Below are positions 43,410 through 51,980 of a stretch of DNA of 64,000 bases, piece after piece. A program made the position numbers and the translations under genes. Positions within the stretch are counted from its first letter, which is position 1. Every line of letters begins with the position of its first letter. Under the pieces are notes generated by a model. It was given only the letters and a program-made list of their open reading frames with translations. It did no database searches and was not told the origin of the DNA. The stretch comes from UMGS1766 sp963597355 (GTDB taxonomy: Bacteria > Bacillota > Clostridia > Oscillospirales > Oscillospiraceae), in NCBI GenBank assembly GCA_963597355.1, contig CAVBPR010000006.1, positions 62,001 to 126,000 on the forward strand, written 5' to 3'.

Positions 43410-44111
43410 TCAAGCTTGAATCCGCTGGGGGCTGCTCTTTCGAATCGCCGCGCGATCCACTACGTAAACCATCACATAGCCGCAGGCACAGACCGGAATC
43501 GCAATAACAAGATCCAAAACAGAGTGCTGCTTCAGAAATACCGTTGAAATGCTGATCAGCACCGTCGCGACTGTAAACGCAATACGCCAGCCAAGCGTAG
43601 AAAATCTTCTGGAATCCCACCCGGCAAACAACGAAGCAACCGAACCGATTACGTGGAGAGACGGGCAAACATTGGTGCTGGTATCAAACTGATAGAACGC
43701 CGCCATAAACTGAGTCAGCGCATTATCCCGGGGAAATGTTTCCGGACGAAGCACCTGAGCGTTGGGAAAGAGGTAGAAAATCATCAGGGCAACGGAATGA
43801 GTAATAATAACGAATTTCATCATTCGTTTGAATGCCGGAACATCAAAAAACAGGGTGTATAGCACCATTCCACCCAGGAAGACAAACCAGAACAGGTAAG
43901 GAATTAAAAACAATTCCTGAAACGGAATCACATCATCCAGCCAGCAGTGCATCAGATGATAGTAATGCACATCCCGTACCCGCTCCAGATAAAAGAAAAC
44001 CAATCCGTATATCGGCCAAAACAACAACAGATACAAGTGACGGAACTCGTCTGTATTCAAACGGCTGAACCGAAAGCGCCGGTAATTCACGCGATAGCCT
44101 TCCCGCTCCAT
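43410..44111 (-). CDS. PAP2 / Aur1-like phosphatase superfamily membrane protein
   Basis: 233 residues with about six membrane spans. Motifs CPSLHVIGSV and KQHSVLDLVIAI correspond to C2 and C3 of the PAP2 superfamily (catalytic His residues); C1 (KxxxxxxRP) is weak. Members dephosphorylate lipid phosphates such as phosphatidic acid or undecaprenyl diphosphate, or transfer head groups as in inositolphosphotransferases. Which applies is unclear. ATG with TAAGGAGG. Monocistronic, with its own promoter and terminator. Confidence 0.82.
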   Translation of the reverse strand: MEREGYRVNYRRFRFSRLNTDEFRHLYLLLFWPIYGLVFFYLERVRDVHYYHLMHCWLDDVIPFQELFLIPYLFWFVFLGGMVLYTLFFDVPAFKRMMKFVIITHSVALMIFYLFPNAQVLRPETFPRDNALTQFMAAFYQFDTSTNVCPSLHVIGSVASLFAGWDSRRFSTLGWRIAFTVATVLISISTVFLKQHSVLDLVIAIPVCACGYVMVYVVDRAAIRKSSPQRIQA

Positions 44112-44154
44112 TGCAAACCTCCTTACCGCACTATATCCAACTTATCGTATCATT

Positions 44155-44182
44155 ATTATAGGTAGATTTGCGCTAAAATCAA
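44155..44182 (-). promoter_or_regulatory. Promoter of the PAP2 gene
   Basis: Minus strand: TTGATT, 16-base spacer, TATAAT. Confidence 0.65.
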
Positions 44183-44292
44183 CCGGAGTTAATCAGATTT
44201 TAAGAAACCAATTTCACAAAAATAACGCTAATTTCAGTCTCGCTTCAGTTCAATTTGTTAGAATATCCACCATAGAAGGGAGCGACAAACAG

Positions 44293-44478
44293 ATGAAGCG
44301 CAAAAAACACAAAAAAGATTCCGCCGAATGGCGCTGGCTGGCTGTAATCGGCTGCGGAACCCTGCTGGCTGCAGTTGCATTCACAGTGGTGTTTCACGAC
44401 TGTTTCCATCTTGCATCAACTTCAACAAAAGCTTCTTTCCTTGCCTGGAGATTAATCTTGCATTTCATCCATATTTAA
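44293..44478 (+). CDS. Possible small membrane protein upstream of ppk
   Basis: 61 codons with a GGGAG site 10 bases before the ATG. It has a basic N-terminus (MKRKKHKKDSAEWRW) and one membrane span (about 15-35). The layout fits a small single-span protein, but I see no family and cannot exclude a chance frame. It ends 36 bases before the ppk -10 box. Confidence 0.35.
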   Translation: MKRKKHKKDSAEWRWLAVIGCGTLLAAVAFTVVFHDCFHLASTSTKASFLAWRLILHFIHI

Positions 44479-44490
44479 CAAATATTTTTG

Positions 44491-44519
44491 TTCCCACCCT
44501 CTTTCCTTTTTGCTATAAT
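44491..44519 (+). promoter_or_regulatory. Promoter of ppk-pfk
   Basis: TTCCCA (weak -35), 17-base spacer, perfect TATAAT, about 43 bases before the first ppk start. Confidence 0.55.
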
Positions 44520-44561
44520 GGTGAGGAGATGTACATTTACGTCTGCGATAGGAGGAGCACT

Positions 44562-46787
44562 ATGGGAAAATCGCATCCAGGCCGCAAGTCGGTTCCTCCG
44601 CGAGCGACGCTGATCCAGCGACTGAAATTTCTATTTTTCGGTTACCGTGCGCTGGATTGGAAACCAAAAAAGCCGAAGGTCTCAAAAAAGGCCGGCAAGG
44701 CAAGGAGGATCTCCATGGGAAAGAAATGTTATACCAATCGTGAGTTATCATGGCTGCAATTCAACGAACGGGTTTTAAATGAAGCTGGTAATCCCCGCGT
44801 TCCGCTGGCAGAGCGGCTGAGTTTTGCTGCCATTTATCAGTCCAATCTGGACGAGTTTTTCATGGTTCGTGTGGGAACGCTGATGGCGCAAATTGCTGCT
44901 GACAGCAAGCTGCGGGACAACAAAACAAACATGACGGCAAAGGAACAGGTAGCCGCCATTGTCAAGCGCACCGCAGAGCTGGAAACAAAAAAGGGACTCG
45001 TTTACGAACAGCTTATGGGTGAGCTGGAACCCCACGGTGTGCGCATTATCAACTTTAATCGGCTGTCAAACGAGGAAGGCGCTCTGCTGGAAAACTATTT
45101 TAATGCCCAGATTGCCCCGTTCCTCTCTCCTATGATTATTTCCACTCAGCAGCCGTTTCCATTTTTGGACAACGAACAGCTCTACGCAGTGGTATTGTTG
45201 GAAAAGGGCGGAAAATCCCGCATCGGTGTGGTTCCCTGCAATAACAGCGTATTTCGCCGCCTGATCGAAATTCCAACCCGCCCCGGCAACTTTATGCTCA
45301 GCGAGGAGCTGATCCTTCACTTTGTTTCCAAACTGTTTACCAAATACACTGTGAAGGAAAAATCCATTATGCGGATTACCCGCAACGCAGATCTGGACAG
45401 CATCACCGCATACGACGAAGACCTGGACTACCGGGATAATATGGAGCAACTGCTTCGCCGTCGCCGCCGCCTCGGCCCGGTTCGTCTGGAGCTCAGCCGC
45501 ACCATGGGCAAAAAAATGCGTTCTACTCTGGCAGACTATCTTGGCATTAAACAAAGCCATGTATTCCTGTCCACCACACCGTTGGATTTGACCTTTGTCT
45601 CCCGCCTGCAGAGTTATCTTCATCCAAAGCGCGATCTTTTCTATCCCCGCCGCGTTCCCCAGCTCTCCCCTGCGTTGGACATCAAGCAGGGGATCATCGA
45701 TCAGATCCAGAAAAAAGATGTGCTTCTTTCCTATCCCTTTGAAAGCATGCGTCCCTTCCTGGAACTGCTTCAGCAGGCCGGTCAGGACGAGCGCGTTATG
45801 TCCATCAAAATGACCCTCTATCGTGTGGCCTCCCACAGTAAGGTGGTTGAGTACCTCATTGATGCCGCAGAAAACGGCAAGGACGTCACCGTATTGATGG
45901 AGCTTCGCGCCCGTTTTGATGAAGCAAACAACATCGAAATGTCCCGTCGGCTGGAAGATGCCGGCTGCCGGGTCATCTATGGACTGTCTGACTATAAAGT
46001 CCACTCAAAGCTTTGCCTGATTACCTGCCGCAACGAAGACGGTGAATTGAGCTACATCACTCAATTCGGCACCGGCAACTACAACGAAAAAACAGCACAA
46101 GCTTATACTGACCTCAGCCTGATGACCGCGAATGCCGACCTGGGTGCCGAGGCCGCGCAGGTTTTCACCGCTTTATCCTGTGGTGAGACCATCGAGGAAT
46201 GCCACCATTTGATGGTAGCCCCTCATTGCCTCCAGTCCCGCGTGTTGAGTCTGATCGAGCGAGAAACCGAGAAGGGGGCTGATGGATACATCGGCATAAA
46301 AATCAACTCCCTGACCGACAAGGACATCATCAAAAAATTGATTAACGCGTCAAAAGCCGGCGTAAAAATTGAGCTCATTGTGCGCGGCATTTGTTGCCTG
46401 AAGCCCAAAGTTCCGGAAAAGACAGAAAATATCACTATCATCAGTGTTGTAGGCCGTTTTTTGGAGCATTCCCGCATTTATCGCTTCGGTCGCGAAGGCT
46501 CTCCCGATGAACAGATTTACATCGCTTCGGCAGATTTCATGACCCGCAACACCCTGCGCCGCGTCGAGGTTGCCGCTCCCATTTATGACGAGGACATCAA
46601 GTGCCGCATTCGCCATATCTTCGATACTGTTATGCTGGACGACGAAAAGGGCAAAGAGCAGTTGGAAGATGGCAGCTATGCAGACCGTCATTTGAATGAC
46701 CCTCCTCTGAATTCTCAGGAGCTGTTTTACACCGAGGCATACGAGGCAACCAAGCACGGAACAGAAAGGAACGAAGTACAATGCTGA
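44562..46787 (+). CDS. ppk: Polyphosphate kinase 1
   Basis: PPK1 makes polyphosphate from ATP and can reverse. Domain order is seen: N-domain starting RELSWLQFNERVLNEA, head domain, then two C-terminal phospholipase-D-like domains with SYPFESMRPFLELLQQA, MTLYRVASHS, VHSKLCLIT (the phospho-accepting His) and FGTGNYNEKTAQAYTDL. Two in-frame ATGs each have a good ribosome site: 44562 (AGGAGGAG) gives 741 residues with a basic 51-residue leader; 44715 (AGGAGGATCTCC) gives the usual PPK1 start. The longer form is listed, but both may be made. Its stop overlaps the phosphofructokinase start by 7 bases. Confidence 0.93.
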   Translation: MGKSHPGRKSVPPRATLIQRLKFLFFGYRALDWKPKKPKVSKKAGKARRISMGKKCYTNRELSWLQFNERVLNEAGNPRVPLAERLSFAAIYQSNLDEFFMVRVGTLMAQIAADSKLRDNKTNMTAKEQVAAIVKRTAELETKKGLVYEQLMGELEPHGVRIINFNRLSNEEGALLENYFNAQIAPFLSPMIISTQQPFPFLDNEQLYAVVLLEKGGKSRIGVVPCNNSVFRRLIEIPTRPGNFMLSEELILHFVSKLFTKYTVKEKSIMRITRNADLDSITAYDEDLDYRDNMEQLLRRRRRLGPVRLELSRTMGKKMRSTLADYLGIKQSHVFLSTTPLDLTFVSRLQSYLHPKRDLFYPRRVPQLSPALDIKQGIIDQIQKKDVLLSYPFESMRPFLELLQQAGQDERVMSIKMTLYRVASHSKVVEYLIDAAENGKDVTVLMELRARFDEANNIEMSRRLEDAGCRVIYGLSDYKVHSKLCLITCRNEDGELSYITQFGTGNYNEKTAQAYTDLSLMTANADLGAEAAQVFTALSCGETIEECHHLMVAPHCLQSRVLSLIERETEKGADGYIGIKINSLTDKDIIKKLINASKAGVKIELIVRGICCLKPKVPEKTENITIISVVGRFLEHSRIYRFGREGSPDEQIYIASADFMTRNTLRRVEVAAPIYDEDIKCRIRHIFDTVMLDDEKGKEQLEDGSYADRHLNDPPLNSQELFYTEAYEATKHGTERNEVQC

Positions 46788-47851
46788 AGATCGGTATTCT
46801 TACCAGCGGCGGCGATTGTCAGGCACTGAACGCCGCCATGCGGGGCGTGGTTAAGGCGCTCAGTGCACAGGAAGACGTTAAAATCTATGGCTTTGAAGAT
46901 GGTTATAAAGGCTTGATCTACGGAAAGTACCATATGCTGACCAGCGAGGATTTTTCCGGCATTTTGACCATGGGCGGCACCATTCTCGGCACTTCCCGTC
47001 AACCCTTCAAGCAGATGCGGGTTCCCGATGAAAACGGCCTTGATAAAGTGGCATCCATGAAGAAGAATTACAAGGCCTTGGGATTGAACTGCCTGGTCAT
47101 TCTGGGCGGAAACGGCACGCACAAAACCGCCAATCTGCTGAGTCAGGAAGGTTTGAATGTGGTAACCCTGCCGAAAACCATCGACAACGATCTCTGGGGA
47201 TCGGATATGACCTTCGGTTTTCACAGCGCTCTTGAGATTGCCACAAACGCAATTGACTGCATTCACACAACCGCAGCCTCCCATGGGCGTGTATTCATTG
47301 TGGAAGTCATGGGGCACAAGGTGGGCTGGCTGACGCTGTATGCCGGCATTGCTGGCGGCGCGGATATTATCCTGCTGCCGGAAATTCCCTATGATGTGGA
47401 CAAGGTGATCGATGCCATCGCAAAGCGGGATGCCAACGGCAAACGCTTCACCATTCTGGCTGTGGCAGAAGGTGCACTTTCCAAGGAAACTGCTGCCTTA
47501 TCGAAAAAAGAACGTAAAGAGCGGGAAAAGAACAACCCCTACCCCTCCATTTCCTATGAATTAGCGGATCAAATCTACCAGAAGACCGGGAAAGAAATTC
47601 GCATCACTGTGCCGGGACATACTCAGCGTGGTGGCTCTCCCTGCCCCTATGATCGTGTGCTGTCCACCCGTCTCGGTGCAGCAGCTGCCCAATTGATTCT
47701 GGAAAAGAAATTTGGAAACATGGTCGCAATTGTCAACGGTGAAATTAAGCCCGTTCCATTGAGTGAGGTTGCCGGAAAGTTGAAGATGGTAGACCCCAAT
47801 AGCTCTATCATTCGAGAAGGCAAGGCAATCGGCATCTGCTTTGGCGACTGA
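46781..47851 (+). CDS. pfkA: 6-phosphofructokinase (ATP- or PPi-dependent not settled)
   Basis: 356 residues. PFK phosphorylates fructose 6-phosphate, the committed step of glycolysis. Family marks: GILTSGGDCQALNAA, LGGNGT (109-113), LPKTIDND (130-137) with Lys132, VEVMGHKVGWLTLYAGIAGGAD and PGHTQRGGSPCPYDR. Lys in PKTIDND is shared by PPi-dependent and long ATP-dependent enzymes; Gly112 at the donor-deciding place argues for ATP; Asn111 replaces the usual Asp. So the phosphoryl donor cannot be told by eye. The ATG overlaps the ppk stop, so the two are translationally coupled. Confidence 0.92.
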   Translation: MLKIGILTSGGDCQALNAAMRGVVKALSAQEDVKIYGFEDGYKGLIYGKYHMLTSEDFSGILTMGGTILGTSRQPFKQMRVPDENGLDKVASMKKNYKALGLNCLVILGGNGTHKTANLLSQEGLNVVTLPKTIDNDLWGSDMTFGFHSALEIATNAIDCIHTTAASHGRVFIVEVMGHKVGWLTLYAGIAGGADIILLPEIPYDVDKVIDAIAKRDANGKRFTILAVAEGALSKETAALSKKERKEREKNNPYPSISYELADQIYQKTGKEIRITVPGHTQRGGSPCPYDRVLSTRLGAAAAQLILEKKFGNMVAIVNGEIKPVPLSEVAGKLKMVDPNSSIIREGKAIGICFGD

Positions 47852-47867
47852 GCAAGGAGAAACATCC

Positions 47868-48245
47868 ATGTCCCTGTGTGAACAAAACGGAGGCTGCGGT
47901 CGCTGCTGCGGAAGCTGTGGCGGTTGCCAGCCGAACAACGACCTTTACCTGACCGAACCGGAGCTTTCTCTGCTGCAGCAGTTTGCCCAACAGCCTTTTT
48001 GGCCCGTTGCCCGCCGCGCTGACGACCTCAATCCGGTATTTCTGGAAGGTAAAGATACTTCTTCGGATCAAACTGCACTTCAATTACTTGCGCAGAAACG
48101 GTTGATCCGCATTGATTACGACCTTCCTCTGAGCAACTTTGATTACGCTCTCTATCAGGCTTATCCCCACAAGGGGAGCATGGCCCTCACTGCTCTTGGC
48201 ATTGAGGTGCTGGAACTGCTGGATGTACAGGGAGTCAACGAATAA
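47868..48245 (+). CDS. Cys-rich small protein, unknown function
   Basis: 125 residues. The first 25 residues hold seven cysteines (in MSLCEQNGGCGRCCGSCGGC and just after), arranged as CxxCC and CxxC, suited to binding a metal or Fe-S cluster. The rest (about 30-125) is helical and looks like a winged-helix fold (LTEPELSLLQQF, SMALTALGIEVLELL), with no firm family. ATG follows AAGGAG. It starts 17 bases after the PFK gene and probably is cotranscribed with ppk-pfk. It might be a metal- or redox-sensing partner; function unknown. Confidence 0.65.
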   Translation: MSLCEQNGGCGRCCGSCGGCQPNNDLYLTEPELSLLQQFAQQPFWPVARRADDLNPVFLEGKDTSSDQTALQLLAQKRLIRIDYDLPLSNFDYALYQAYPHKGSMALTALGIEVLELLDVQGVNE

Positions 48246-48252
48246 CACATAA

Positions 48253-48290
48253 AAGAAGCCGAACACTGCATATGCAGTGTTCGGCTTCTT
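48253..48290. terminator. Bidirectional palindromic terminator
   Basis: A perfect 38-base palindrome (AAGAAGCCGAACACTGCAT and its complement) between the convergent Cys-rich and transketolase genes. Flanking A and T runs are short. Confidence 0.82.
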
Positions 48291-48313
48291 CTTGGTATAT
48301 ACTAGGATCTTTG

Positions 48314-49252
48314 TTACTTCACAAACTGCTCTGTAACCTCGGCAATGTGATCTGCGCACAGACCGAACTGCTTGAGCAGGTCAGCTGCCGGACCGGAATG
48401 GCCGTACTCATCATTCACACCGATCCGCTTGACCGGAGTGGGGCAGTTTTCGCTCAGGCAGGAGCATACAGCCTCGCCCAAGCCGCCAATGATGGAGTGC
48501 TCCTCCACGGTGACGATTTTGCCGCATTCCTTTGCCGCCTGAAGCACCAATGCCTCATCCAACGGTTTGATGGTGCACATATTGATCACGCGGGCGTGGA
48601 TTCCCTTATCGGCCAGCTGCTTTGCGGCTTCCATGGCTTCATTCACCATCAGGCCGGTGGCGATAATTGCCACATCACTGCCTTCAGTCAAAACTTCGCC
48701 CTTGCCAATTTCAAACTTGAAATCGTCCCCATGGAACACAGGGCTGGCGAAACGGGAAAAGCGCATATACACCGGGCCGACATACTCTGCAGCAGCGCGA
48801 ACAACCGCACGGGCCTCCACGTCGTCGGACGGGCACATCACAACCATGCCGGGAACGGTACGCATCACTGCAAAGTCTTCGTTGCACTGATGGGATGCTC
48901 CGTCCTCACCCACGGAAATACCACCATGGGTAGCACCGATCTTCACGTTCAAATGCGGATAGCCCACTGTGTTGCGGATCTGCTCAAATGCGCGTCCGGC
49001 GGCAAACATAGCAAAAGAAGACGCAAAGGGAACATAACCCATAGTAGACAGACCGGCGGCAACGCCCACCATATCTGCCTCTGCAATACCGCAGTCAATA
49101 TGGCGCTCGGGGAAAGCCTTCTTGAAAATGCCTGTCTTCGTTGCTCCAGCCAAGTCGGCATCCAGCACAATCAGGTTGGGCATTTCCTTGCCCAATTCGG
49201 TCAGCATATTGCCATAGCTTTCGCGGGTGGCGATTTTTTTCACATCTGCCAT
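48314..49252 (-). CDS. Transketolase, C-terminal subunit
   Basis: 312 residues. Contains the transketolase pyrimidine-binding domain (ATRESYGNMLTELGKEMP, DCGIAEADMVGVAAGLS with the catalytic Glu, FAMFAAGRAFEQIRN) and the C-terminal domain (IATGLMVNEAM). Split transketolases are common in Clostridia: the two chains together equal one TktA. It moves two-carbon units in the non-oxidative pentose phosphate pathway. The ATG at 49252 is used; it overlaps the end of the N-subunit gene, whose stop is at 49254, by a couple of bases' separation only. Confidence 0.92.
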   Translation of the reverse strand: MADVKKIATRESYGNMLTELGKEMPNLIVLDADLAGATKTGIFKKAFPERHIDCGIAEADMVGVAAGLSTMGYVPFASSFAMFAAGRAFEQIRNTVGYPHLNVKIGATHGGISVGEDGASHQCNEDFAVMRTVPGMVVMCPSDDVEARAVVRAAAEYVGPVYMRFSRFASPVFHGDDFKFEIGKGEVLTEGSDVAIIATGLMVNEAMEAAKQLADKGIHARVINMCTIKPLDEALVLQAAKECGKIVTVEEHSIIGGLGEAVCSCLSENCPTPVKRIGVNDEYGHSGPAADLLKQFGLCADHIAEVTEQFVK

Positions 49253-49253
49253 C

Positions 49254-50099
49254 TTACTTCGCCTCCAGTTCTGCCAGCTGCTCACGCAGCTCCTTCATGG
49301 CAACTTCATACTGTTCTGCATTGGGGGCAGTTCCATGCCAGCCGACCTGATTTTCCATAAAGCTGACGCCCTTGCCCTTCACTGTCTTCATCACAATTCC
49401 AAAAGGCTTGCCCTTTGTGGCCTTTGCCAGTGTAAACGCAGCATCGATCTGATCAAAATCATGTCCATCGATTTCAACGCACTCAAACCCGAATGCACGC
49501 ATTTTTTCTGCAATCGGATAGGGACTCATAACTTCCCCTACCGGGCCGTCGATCTGCAAACCGTTGTTATCCACAATAACAACCAGATTGTCCAGATTCC
49601 GATGGGCGGCAAACATCATTGCCTCCCAAACCTGACCTTCCTGAATTTCGCCGTCGCCCAGCAAGGTATAAACCCGCTGGCTTCCGCCGTTCAGCTTTGC
49701 GCCCAGCGCCATGCCGCAAGCGGTTGAAATTCCCTGTCCCAGAGAGCCGGTGGACATGTCAATGCCAGGCACCGTATTCATATTAGGATGACCCTGCAAA
49801 TAGCTGCCGATGTGACGCAGTGTCTTAAGATCCTCTTCCGGGAAGAATCCCTTCAGTGCCAATGCGGCATAAAGTCCGGGAGCCGTATGTCCCTTGGAGA
49901 GGACAAAACGATCGCGGCTTTCCATCTTGGGATTTTCGGGATCTACATTCATCTCTTTAAAGTAAAGGTAGGTAAACAGATCGGCTGCAGAAAGGCTGCC
50001 GCCGGGATGACCGGACTTGGCATGAAAAACGCCCTCGATTACACCCATGCGCACCTTACATGCCATGATCTGAAGCTCTTTGCGTTCCGCTTCTGTCAT
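49254..50099 (-). CDS. Transketolase, N-terminal (thiamine diphosphate) subunit
   Basis: 281 residues. Thiamine-diphosphate domain marks: HAKSGHPGGSLSAADLFTYLYF, SKGHTAPGLYAAL, GSLGQGISTACGMALG, and GDGEIQEGQVWEA with a downstream NNG (the GDG-NN metal motif). ATG 50099 has AAGGAG at 10 bases; the in-frame GTG at 50108 is too close to it. Paired with the C-terminal subunit gene just downstream. Confidence 0.92.
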   Translation of the reverse strand: MTEAERKELQIMACKVRMGVIEGVFHAKSGHPGGSLSAADLFTYLYFKEMNVDPENPKMESRDRFVLSKGHTAPGLYAALALKGFFPEEDLKTLRHIGSYLQGHPNMNTVPGIDMSTGSLGQGISTACGMALGAKLNGGSQRVYTLLGDGEIQEGQVWEAMMFAAHRNLDNLVVIVDNNGLQIDGPVGEVMSPYPIAEKMRAFGFECVEIDGHDFDQIDAAFTLAKATKGKPFGIVMKTVKGKGVSFMENQVGWHGTAPNAEQYEVAMKELREQLAELEAK

Positions 50100-50141
50100 A
50101 GGTTCCACACTCCTTCAATTTATAGTAGTTTGGCGTTACCG

Positions 50142-50170
50142 ATTATAGCATTTTCCATTTGGTTTGTGAA
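50142..50170 (-). promoter_or_regulatory. Promoter of the split transketolase
   Basis: Minus strand: TTCACA, 17-base spacer, TATAAT. Confidence 0.7.
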
Positions 50171-50239
50171 TAGTAAATTCATCTTTTCTGCCACATCCCC
50201 CCCCTCTGTCCGCCGTAATCATTACTTTGAAAACGAAGG

Positions 50240-50269
50240 TTGTCATGGGTTCAAGAACTATGATAAAAT
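50240..50269 (+). promoter_or_regulatory. Promoter of the COG2509 flavoprotein gene
   Basis: TTGTCA, 18-base spacer, TAAAAT, only about 18 bases before the ATG, so the leader is very short. Confidence 0.5.
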
Positions 50270-50286
50270 GCTAGCGGTGATTCAGA

Positions 50287-51873
50287 ATGTTACAAATCAG
50301 CAATCTACATTTGCCGGTCGGTGCAGACGAGGACGCGCTGCGAAAAAAAGTTGCAAAGCAGCTTTGTCTTTCCCCCAGCGCACTGCGCGAACTCCGTATT
50401 GTTCGCCAATCCATCGATGCCCGCCGAAAAGATCAAATTCATCTGGTATATACCGTGCAGGCTGACATGGAAGATGAATCCTTCGCTTTGCGCCGCGGAA
50501 AAGGACAAATTACTTCGGTGCAGCGCCCGGAATATCATTTTCCGCCGGTCCTTCGTAAGTCATCCCACCGCCCGGTTGTTGTAGGCATGGGGCCTGCCGG
50601 TCTGTTTTGCGCCCTCTATCTGGCCCAGGCCGGCATTCCCTGCATTGTCCTGGAACGGGGCAAATGCGTGGAGGAACGAACCAGGGACGTAGAGCGTTTC
50701 TGGCAAACCGGACAGTTGGATACAACCTCCAATGTGCAATTTGGCGAGGGCGGTGCCGGCACGTTTTCGGACGGAAAGTTGACCACAGGCACTCACGACG
50801 GACGAATCAACACCGTGCTGGAAACCTTAGTTGCACACGGAGCACCTCCGGATATATGCTGGTCTCACAAGCCCCATATCGGGACGGATATACTGCGGGA
50901 TGTCGTTTCTCAAATACGGAAAAAGCTTATCTCTTTGGGCTGTGAAATTCGCTTTGAGCATCAACTGACCGGTCTTCGCAGCGACGGATCCCGACTGACC
51001 GGTGTCACAGTAACTGCTCCGGAAGGAATCTATGAATTGTCCACCGATACGGTAGTTCTTGCCATTGGTCACTCCGCACGGGACACATTTTCTGTGCTGC
51101 ACTCTGCAGGACTTCCAATGGTACAAAAACCCTTTGCCATCGGTGTGCGCATTGAACAGAACCAGCAAATGATCAGTCAGGCTCAATTTGGACCTGTCTG
51201 GGATCAGCTGCCTCCCAGTGACTACAAGCTGTCCTGCCACCTTCCAACCGGCCGCAGTGTATATACCTTCTGCGTCTGCCCCGGCGGACAGGTCGTTGCT
51301 GCAGCTTCTGAGCAGGGACGACTGGTGACAAACGGTATGAGCTGCCGCGCAAGAGATGGTTCGAATATCAACGGCGGTTTTCTTGTCGGTGTCAATCCGG
51401 CCGATTTTCCCGGAGACGATCCTCTGGCCGGTGTCCGCTTCCAGCAGCATTGGGAAGAAGCCGCCTTTCATGCCGGCGGCAGCAATTTTCACGCTCCAGC
51501 CCAATTGGTTGGTGATTTTTTGCGCAATCGGAGTTCTTCCGGCTGCGGAGACGTTGTACCCACCTACTCCCCGGGCGTAACATGGGGGAATTTGAACCAG
51601 TGTCTTCCGGACTATGTCATTGAATCATTACAAAGCGCACTGCCTCTATTCGACCGGAAAGTGCACGGCTTTGCCTGTAACGACGCCGTCCTGACCGGTG
51701 TAGAGACCCGCTCCTCCTCCCCGATACGGATACAACGGGACGAAACCCTTCAAAGCGCTCTGCAAGGAATTTATCCCTGCGGAGAGGGCTGCGGATATGC
51801 CGGTGGCATCGTCTCAGCCGCCGTTGACGGCATCCGCGTTGCGGAGGCCATCGCCTCACGAGCAAACAGGTAA
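50287..51873 (+). CDS. FAD-dependent oxidoreductase (COG2509 type)
   Basis: 528 residues of the large uncharacterised FAD-dependent dehydrogenase family (COG2509). A small N-terminal domain (1-90; SIDARRKDQIHLVYTV) precedes the FAD-binding Rossmann motif VVVGMGPAGLFCALYLAQAG (about 97-116), NVQFGEGGAGTFSDGKL, VLAIGHSARDT and the C-terminal GEGCGYAGGIVSAAVDGI. Substrate unknown; these proteins are widespread in anaerobes. Single gene with a strong terminator. Confidence 0.88.
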   Translation: MLQISNLHLPVGADEDALRKKVAKQLCLSPSALRELRIVRQSIDARRKDQIHLVYTVQADMEDESFALRRGKGQITSVQRPEYHFPPVLRKSSHRPVVVGMGPAGLFCALYLAQAGIPCIVLERGKCVEERTRDVERFWQTGQLDTTSNVQFGEGGAGTFSDGKLTTGTHDGRINTVLETLVAHGAPPDICWSHKPHIGTDILRDVVSQIRKKLISLGCEIRFEHQLTGLRSDGSRLTGVTVTAPEGIYELSTDTVVLAIGHSARDTFSVLHSAGLPMVQKPFAIGVRIEQNQQMISQAQFGPVWDQLPPSDYKLSCHLPTGRSVYTFCVCPGGQVVAAASEQGRLVTNGMSCRARDGSNINGGFLVGVNPADFPGDDPLAGVRFQQHWEEAAFHAGGSNFHAPAQLVGDFLRNRSSSGCGDVVPTYSPGVTWGNLNQCLPDYVIESLQSALPLFDRKVHGFACNDAVLTGVETRSSSPIRIQRDETLQSALQGIYPCGEGCGYAGGIVSAAVDGIRVAEAIASRANR

Positions 51874-51911
51874 AAAAGCAAGGAAACACCCTGTGTTTCC
51901 TTGCTTTTTTT
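51872..51911 (+). terminator. Terminator of the COG2509 flavoprotein gene
   Basis: AAAAAAGCAAGGAAACAC, 3-base loop, GTGTTTCCTTGCTTTTTT: a perfect 18-bp stem ending in a T run. The tail overlaps the -35 box of the smc promoter. Confidence 0.92.
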
Positions 51912-51929
51912 TCGTTGTATTGATATAAT
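51901..51929 (+). promoter_or_regulatory. Promoter of the smc operon
   Basis: TTGCTT, 17-base spacer, TATAAT. The -35 lies inside the T run of the preceding terminator. Confidence 0.65.
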
Positions 51930-51980
51930 GGTATGCTAGTTTGAGTTAGTTTGCTCATTTTTTGATTAGAGGTGCATCCC

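Noticed and set aside
45066..46004. Minus-strand open frame (312 codons) opposite ppk
   Set aside because: Antisense shadow of a well-supported PPK1 gene.
48272..49360. Plus-strand open frame opposite the transketolase subunit
   Set aside because: Starts inside a terminator palindrome and has no protein family features.
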